Origin: Clostridia bacterium
GTDB taxonomy: Bacteria; Bacillota; Clostridia; Christensenellales; Aristaeellaceae
Assembly (NCBI GenBank): GCA_900769875.1
Contig: CAAGII010000056.1
Coordinates: 1-22,200, forward strand
Length of the DNA stretch: 22,200 nt
Direction: 5' to 3'
Every line of letters starts with the position of its first letter. Position 1 is the stretch's first letter. Below are positions 18,287 to 22,200 of this stretch, one piece after another. The notes under the pieces were generated by a model. It saw only the letters and a list, made by a program, of their open reading frames with translations, ran no database searches and was not told the DNA's origin. Both the position numbers and the translations under genes were made by a program.

Positions 18287-18871
18287 ATGCAGGATGTGAA
18301 CACCCGGATGGAACGCTTCTTTTCCACGCTCTGGCCCGCGGAGGAAAAGGTGCTGGTCTTTGGCGAGGGCAGGCGCGATCATCCGTCGGTGATGCTCATC
18401 GGCGAAGCGCCCGGCGAACAGGAGACGCTGCAGCGCCGTCCCTTCGTGGGCAAGGCGGGCAGGAATCTGGACGGCTTTCTGGAGGCGGTGCGCCTGACGC
18501 GGAGCGAGATCTACATCACCAACGTGGTCAAAATCCGCCCGACCCGCGTGAGCGAAAAGGGCACGGTGTCCAACCGTCCGCCAAGCCGCGAGGAGCTGGC
18601 GCTGTTCATCCCCTATTTATATGAAGAAATCGAGGCGGTCTCCCCCGCGCTGATCGTGACGCTGGGCAACACCGCCCTGCGCGCGCTGCTGGGCGGCGAG
18701 GCCAGCATCGGCGTCTGCCACGGTTCGGCGCAGACCGCCGCGATCGGGCGCACGGAATACACGGTGTTCCCCCTGTACCACCCGGCGAGCATCATCTACA
18801 ACCGCGCGCTCATGCCCGTGTACGAGGAGGATCTCCGCCGCCTTGGCACGCTTATGCAAAGCGGCGTGTGA
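18287..18871 (+). CDS. Second uracil-DNA glycosylase-superfamily protein, lacking cluster cysteines
   Basis: The 194-residue product has the family 4-like motif GEAPGEQET (39-47), PFVGKAGRNL (52-61), TNVVKIRP (78-85) and the C-terminal LYHPASI (163-169, His165). Only one cysteine (Cys144) is present, so it cannot carry the 4Fe-4S cluster of its neighbour, and the N-terminal CxxC segment is absent. It may be a cluster-free glycosylase with a different lesion preference. GGGAGGG six bases before ATG 18287 decides the start over ATG 18281, which abuts the ribosome-binding site. It sits two bases after the preceding stop, so translation is coupled. The superfamily is sure, the substrate is not. 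Confidence 0.85.
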   Translation: MQDVNTRMERFFSTLWPAEEKVLVFGEGRRDHPSVMLIGEAPGEQETLQRRPFVGKAGRNLDGFLEAVRLTRSEIYITNVVKIRPTRVSEKGTVSNRPPSREELALFIPYLYEEIEAVSPALIVTLGNTALRALLGGEASIGVCHGSAQTAAIGRTEYTVFPLYHPASIIYNRALMPVYEEDLRRLGTLMQSGV

Positions 18872-18930
18872 CAATTCAGACGCGCATGTGTATCTTTGAG
18901 GCAGATCCTATGGCGGGCGCGGCGCAGGTG

Positions 18931-18939
18931 TGCTATACT
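18931..18939 (+). promoter_or_regulatory. Extended -10 promoter before nfeD
   Basis: TGCTATACT is an extended -10 element. No good -35 lies 17 bp upstream. It starts about 40 bases before the nfeD ATG, in the 108-base gap after the glycosylase genes, so the membrane-protein genes have their own promoter. Confidence 0.55.
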
Positions 18940-18979
18940 CAGGCTGTCGCAGTCAGATCAGGATAAAGGAGTGCTGCTT

Positions 18980-19486
18980 ATGACGTGGATTGCTTTTTTA
19001 CTTGCCAATCTGCCCATGATCATCTGCTTTCTGCTGGGCATGGTGATGCTGGTGCTGGAGGCATTCATGCCGGGCTTCGGGCTGCCGGGCGTTTCCGGCG
19101 TGGTGCTGGAGCTGCTGGCGATCGCGCTGTGCTGGATCAATATTGGCCCTGCCGCCGCGCTGACCATGACGGTCATCACCCTCGCGCTGCTCGCCCTTGC
19201 GGTATCCATGTCGCTGCGCAGCGTCGCCAAGGGCAGACTGAGCCGCAGCAAGATGGTGCTCAGCGCCACCGAATCCAACGAGGAGGGCTACCGCTCCTCG
19301 GAGGATATGCAGTCCTTCCTCGGGCTGACGGGCGTGACCACCACGGTGCTGCGCCCCACCGGCATGGCCGAGTTTGACGGCGTGAAGCTCAACGTCGTCA
19401 GCGACGGCGAATTCATCCCCGCCCAGACGAATGTCCGCGTCACCAAGGTGGAGGGCGGACGCATCCTCGTGGGCGTGGTCAGGTAA
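18980..19486 (+). CDS. NfeD-family membrane protein
   Basis: A partner of SPFH/flotillin proteins. The 168-residue product has hydrophobic segments at about 2-26, 36-53 and 54-76 (one is LTMTVITLALLALAVSM), then a charged linker and a C-terminal OB-fold (about 112-168: GLTGVTTTVLRPTGMAEFDG, then VVSDGEFI and VRVTKVEGGRILV). It lacks the N-terminal ClpP-like protease domain of long NfeD proteins, so it is a short form. AAAGGAG eight bases before ATG 18980 fixes the start. It is followed by floA after 50 bases, the usual association. Confidence 0.9.
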   Translation: MTWIAFLLANLPMIICFLLGMVMLVLEAFMPGFGLPGVSGVVLELLAIALCWINIGPAAALTMTVITLALLALAVSMSLRSVAKGRLSRSKMVLSATESNEEGYRSSEDMQSFLGLTGVTTTVLRPTGMAEFDGVKLNVVSDGEFIPAQTNVRVTKVEGGRILVGVVR

Positions 19487-19494
19487 CGTAACCC

Positions 19495-19510
19495 AGCCGC
19501 GGACGCGGCT
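19495..19510 (+). other. Intercistronic hairpin between nfeD and floA
   Basis: AGCCGC, loop GGAC, GCGGCT is a stable short stem with no T-run after it. It may protect or process the floA part of the mRNA. Confidence 0.4.
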
Positions 19511-19536
19511 TGAGCAATAACAAGGGAGGTCACAAC

Positions 19537-20541
19537 ATGTTCTACTCGGATTCCATGGTATGGTTTTTCCTCATTGTGATCATCGCACTGGTGGTGCTTG
19601 CGGTGTTCCTGCGCTTTGTGCCCATCGGCATGTGGTTCAAGGCGCTGATCTCGGGCGTGCATGTGTCGCTCGGCTCGCTCATCGGCATGCGTCTGCGCGG
19701 CGTCGCGCCCCAGCGCATGGTGTACCCCCTCATCAAGGCGAACAAGGCCGGACTGAACCTGAGCATCACCAAGCTGGAAACACACTTCCTTGCGGGCGGC
19801 AACATCGACCGCGTCATCAACGCCCTGATCGCGGCGCAGCGCGCCAACATTGAGATGGCGTTTGAGAAGGCCTGCGCCATTGATCTGGCCGGCCGCGACG
19901 TGTTCGAGGCCGTGCAGATGAGCGTCACCCCCAAGGTCATCGAGACCCCCGTGGTCGCCGCCATCGCCAAGGACGGCATCGAGCTGCGCGCCAAGGCCCG
20001 CGTGACCGTGCGCACCAACATCGACCGTCTGGTCGGCGGCTCCGGTGAGGAAACCGTCATCGCCCGCGTCGGCGAGGGCATCGTCACCACCGTCGGCTCT
20101 GCCGAAACGCACAAGCAGGTGCTGGAGAATCCCGATCTGATCAGCCGCACCGTGCTGAGCAAGGGTCTGGACGCGGGCACTGCCTATGAGATTCTTTCCA
20201 TCGACATTGCCGACGTGGACGTGGGCCGCAACATCGGCGCGCAGCTGATGATGGACCAGGCCGAGGCGGATCGCCGCATCGCCCAGGCGAAGGCTGAGGA
20301 GCGCCGCGCCATGGCTGTGGCTCACGAGCAGGAAATGAAGGCCGCCGTGCAGGAAATGCGCGCCAAGGTGGTGGAGGCCGAGGCTCAGGTGCCCCTGGCC
20401 ATGGCCGACGCGCTGCGCGAGGGCAAGCTGGGCGTGCTGGACTACTATCAGATGAAGAACACCATCGCGGACACCGAGATGCGCGAATCCATCGCCAAGG
20501 CAAGCGCGCCGCAGGGTGTCGCGCCTGAAGGCAAAAAGTAA
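19537..20541 (+). CDS. floA: Flotillin-like protein FloA
   Basis: An SPFH scaffold of functional membrane microdomains. From ATG 19537 (AGGGAGGT six bases upstream) it has 334 residues, close to the Bacillus protein. A membrane segment at about 6-27 (MVWFFLIVIIALVVLAVFL) is followed by the conserved KALISGVHVSLGSLIGMRLR, the SPFH domain, and a long Ala/Glu-rich coiled coil (about 235-300: DQAEADRRIAQAKAEERRAM and on). The end is variable (QGVAPEGKK). It pairs with the upstream NfeD protein and is followed by a small membrane-anchored protein, probably in one operon. Confidence 0.95.
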   Translation: MFYSDSMVWFFLIVIIALVVLAVFLRFVPIGMWFKALISGVHVSLGSLIGMRLRGVAPQRMVYPLIKANKAGLNLSITKLETHFLAGGNIDRVINALIAAQRANIEMAFEKACAIDLAGRDVFEAVQMSVTPKVIETPVVAAIAKDGIELRAKARVTVRTNIDRLVGGSGEETVIARVGEGIVTTVGSAETHKQVLENPDLISRTVLSKGLDAGTAYEILSIDIADVDVGRNIGAQLMMDQAEADRRIAQAKAEERRAMAVAHEQEMKAAVQEMRAKVVEAEAQVPLAMADALREGKLGVLDYYQMKNTIADTEMRESIAKASAPQGVAPEGKK

Positions 20542-20555
20542 TGGCCGCACGGAAG

Positions 20556-20581
20556 GCCGGGCGCCGCGCAAGGCGTCCGGC
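20556..20581 (+). other. Intercistronic hairpin after floA
   Basis: GCCGGGCGCC, loop GCGCAA, GGCGTCCGGC: a 10-bp stem with one G-T wobble, no T-run after it, ending about four bases before the next ribosome-binding site (GGGAGGT). It could reduce or couple translation of the next gene. Confidence 0.45.
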
Positions 20582-20599
20582 TGACGGGAGGTGAAGCCC

Positions 20600-21070
20600 T
20601 TGGAAGCACTTAGCGTCATCTTTGTCATCTTTGCCGTGATCAGCTCGCTGGCCAGGGCCGCGCAGCGCAAAAACGGCAACGCGCAGCAGCGTGTGCGCCA
20701 GCAGCGCGCGCAGAAGGCTCCTCAGCCGAGGGCCGTCATGCCCGCAAGCCCCGCGCCCGCTCCGCAAGCCGCGCAGCAGCGTCAGGAGCTGCGTCCCACC
20801 GTGTCGGTCACCCCGCATACGGAGGAAACCTTTCTGGGCAGTCTGGGCGAGGACAGCCTGGAGGGTGTGGATCCCTGCCATGAGGACGAGCTTGCCCCGG
20901 CCGAGTATCCCTGCCAGGCGTCGCCTGACGCCATGAGCGGCGCAGCCGCGTGCCCACGGGCAGCTGCACAGCCGTCCAAGCTGAATCTTCACTGGTCGGG
21001 CGATGAGATGCTCCGCGCCGTGGTCATGAGCGAAATCCTGACCCGCCCCTGCGACAGACGTAAGCGGTAG
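20600..21070 (+). CDS. Small membrane-anchored Ala/Pro/Gln-rich protein in the floA operon
   Basis: I do not recognise a named family. The likely start is TTG 20600, with GGGAGGT at the right distance; the in-frame GTG at 20591 overlaps that ribosome-binding site. The 156-residue product has one N-terminal helix (about 3-18: ALSVIFVIFAVISSLA), then a basic and low-complexity Gln/Ala/Pro linker to about residue 68, an acidic middle region, and a C-terminal segment WSGDEMLRAVVMSEILTRP ending in RRKR. From memory, short Firmicutes proteins often end with a similar SEIL-x-P motif followed by basic residues, so this tail may be a conserved interaction site. Position directly after floA suggests a role in microdomain function; this is inference. 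Confidence 0.75.
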   Translation: MEALSVIFVIFAVISSLARAAQRKNGNAQQRVRQQRAQKAPQPRAVMPASPAPAPQAAQQRQELRPTVSVTPHTEETFLGSLGEDSLEGVDPCHEDELAPAEYPCQASPDAMSGAAACPRAAAQPSKLNLHWSGDEMLRAVVMSEILTRPCDRRKR

Positions 21071-21087
21071 CATGCAACACATACCGG

Positions 21088-21122
21088 GAAGCCGTGTCAG
21101 AGCGTCTGGCGCGGCTTCTTTT
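21088..21122 (+). terminator. Intrinsic terminator of the nfeD-floA operon
   Basis: GAAGCCGTG pairs with CGCGGCTTC (one G-T wobble) and is followed by TTTT. It starts 17 bases after the stop codon of the last gene. Confidence 0.75.
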
Positions 21123-21195
21123 CGCGCGCAAGAGGAATTGCGCACGCGCGCGTCGAAATAGATTGGATACATTCTGGATTTGCGGAGGAAGCCGT

Positions 21196-21948
21196 ATGAA
21201 CGAGATACGCGTCATCATCGCCGACGATGACATGGGCATGCGCACCATTGAGCGCAAAATGATCGAGCGTGTGGAGGGCTTCACGCTGGTCGGCGAGGCG
21301 ACGGACGGGGACGAGCTGCTCCAGCTGGTGGAGGAGCATCGCCCGCAGGTGGTGTTTCTGGATGTGGAAATGCCCGGCAAAACCGGCGTGGAATGCGCCC
21401 GCGTGATTCAGGATATGGATCCCGCCATCATCCTCATCTTCGCGACCGCGCACGATCAGTACATGGGCGACGCGTTTGAGGTGTACGCGTTTGACTACCT
21501 CATCAAGCCCTTCAAGGTCGATCGCGTGATGAAAACCCTTGAGCGCGCCCGCGACCGCATTCTGCGCGCCGACACGGAAAACGCCAAGCCCGTACCCCAG
21601 CGCGCGCCCGGCGCGGCGACCGGCAGGCTGATGCTGCGCCACCGCGAGGGCGTGAGCTTTGTGAGCATGCAGGATATCCTGCTGGTACAGCGCGAGGACC
21701 GCGCGACGGTCATCTACACGCGCGGCGGCGGCAGATATGTGACGAGCGATTCGCTCTCCGAAACGGAGGCGCGGCTGGACCCGGCGGTGTTCTTCCGCTG
21801 CCACAAGAGCTACATCATCAACCTCAACGAAATCAGCGCCATCACGCCCTACGGGCGCTGGACCTACATCGTGCGCCTGAACGGCACGCAGCAGGACGCG
21901 CTGATTACCCACGAAAAATATGAGGAGCTGGAGCGCCTCTTCTCCTGA
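21196..21948 (+). CDS. LytTR-family response regulator
   Basis: The 250-residue protein has a receiver domain (about 1-122) with acidic pocket Asp10-Asp12, phospho-acceptor Asp56 (VVFLDVEMPG), the conserved Thr/Ala region FATAHDQ and Lys in LIKPF. A LytTR DNA-binding domain follows (about 148-250: GVSFVSMQDILLVQREDR, then FFRCHKSYIINL). It should act as a transcription factor in the cytoplasm. GGAGG seven bases before ATG 21196 fixes the start; earlier in-frame codons lie in the terminator region. No histidine kinase gene adjoins it, so its partner is unknown; the hybrid kinase at the other end of the window is not an obvious partner. No clear promoter was seen in the 73 bases upstream. Confidence 0.94.
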   Translation: MNEIRVIIADDDMGMRTIERKMIERVEGFTLVGEATDGDELLQLVEEHRPQVVFLDVEMPGKTGVECARVIQDMDPAIILIFATAHDQYMGDAFEVYAFDYLIKPFKVDRVMKTLERARDRILRADTENAKPVPQRAPGAATGRLMLRHREGVSFVSMQDILLVQREDRATVIYTRGGGRYVTSDSLSETEARLDPAVFFRCHKSYIINLNEISAITPYGRWTYIVRLNGTQQDALITHEKYEELERLFS

Positions 21949-21993
21949 GGGCGGCAATTCTTGCAAAATCACGCGATTTGGCGTGAATAAGGC

Positions 21994-22022
21994 TTGCATT
22001 TTGCGCGTTTTCATGGTACAAT
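21994..22022 (+). promoter_or_regulatory. Promoter of rpmB
   Basis: TTGCAT (21994-21999), 17-bp spacer, TACAAT (22017-22022), with TG one base before the -10 (extended -10). The leader from about 22029 to the ATG is about 95 bases. Confidence 0.78.
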
Positions 22023-22034
22023 CAGCATGCTTTG

Positions 22035-22104
22035 ATGTGTGTGTGCTCCAACACATGGTCAGGCGCAATGCCTGACACAGGCAGCGATCCCCTGTGGGGT
22101 CGTT
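22035..22104 (+). promoter_or_regulatory. Three tandem stem-loops in the rpmB leader
   Basis: Hairpin 1: ATGTGT (22035-22040) with ACACAT (22051-22056). Hairpin 2: GTCAGGC (22058-22064), loop GCAAT, GCCTGAC (22070-22076), perfect. Hairpin 3: AGCGA-(T)-CCCC, loop TGT, GGGGTCGTT (22083-22104). The last ends just before AAGGAGGT. Ribosomal-protein leaders often bind their own product, so autoregulation is possible, but I know of no matching L28 leader class. Confidence 0.45.
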
Positions 22105-22122
22105 ACAAGGAGGTGGATTCTC

Positions 22123-22200
22123 ATGGGTAAGTTTTGCGAGATCTGCGGCAAGGGCACGCTGAACGGCAACAACGTCAGCCACTCCAACCGCAAGACCCAC
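22123..22200 (+). CDS. rpmB: 50S ribosomal protein L28 (partial, cut by window edge)
   Basis: The first 26 residues (MGKFCEICGKGTLNGNNVSH and on) match the N-terminus of bacterial L28 of the zinc-binding type, with CxxC at residues 5-8. AAGGAGGT lies eight bases before the ATG. The gene continues beyond the right edge. Confidence 0.93.
   Translation, partial: MGKFCEICGKGTLNGNNVSHSNRKTH

Noticed and set aside
21963..22004. GCAAAAT / ATTTTGC inverted repeat after the LytTR gene as a terminator
   Set aside because: The arms are 28 bases apart, overlap the rpmB promoter, and no convincing T-run follows; it is too weak to call.

Overview
The window reads as a chromosomal segment of a high-GC member of the Firmicutes, most likely Clostridia. 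The reasons are the gene order hrcA-grpE-dnaK-dnaJ with a perfect CIRCE operator, strong Shine-Dalgarno sequences (AGGAGG type) before nearly every gene, the NfeD-FloA pair, a YARHG-domain protein, an SLH-repeat protein, a MerR-TipAS regulator and a LytTR response regulator. No rRNA, tRNA, CRISPR array, transposase or phage gene was recognised. I could not place it at genus level.

Layout. All genes from 187 to 16642 lie on the minus strand and all genes from 16831 to the right edge on the plus strand, so the two blocks diverge from a shared promoter region at 16643-16830. From left to right: (1) a 1421-residue cytoplasmic hybrid histidine kinase with GAF, five PAS-like modules, HisKA, HATPase and two receiver domains, with its own promoter and a structured leader; (2) a MerR-TipAS regulator gene split by an apparent one-base deletion, followed by an SLH-repeat protein without a signal peptide, bounded by a MerR-type promoter and a strong terminator; (3) a phosphatase operon (exported metallophosphoesterase, exported PhoA-type alkaline phosphatase, YibE/F membrane protein) preceded by an array of T-rich hexamers at about 11-bp spacing that resembles a PhoP/PHO box; (4) the heat-shock operon hrcA-grpE-dnaK-dnaJ with promoter, CIRCE, intercistronic hairpins and a terminator; (5) an exported YARHG/SH3-like protein; (6) trmL, a small single-pass membrane protein and two tandem uracil-DNA glycosylase-superfamily genes; (7) nfeD, floA and a small membrane-anchored Ala/Pro/Gln-rich protein; (8) an orphan LytTR response regulator; (9) the start of rpmB (ribosomal protein L28), cut by the window edge.

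How the parts work together. The HrcA/CIRCE pair should make the chaperone operon self-regulating. The two secreted phosphatases should release phosphate outside the cell, probably under phosphate control. NfeD and FloA should act together in membrane microdomains. Most of the window is ordinary core genome. The points most worth a second look are the split MerR-TipAS gene and its SLH neighbour, the PHO-box-like array, the attenuator-like alternative hairpins between dnaK and dnaJ, the structured leaders of the hybrid kinase and rpmB, and the unnamed small protein after floA. I do not see clear evidence of a wholly new defence or mobile system.
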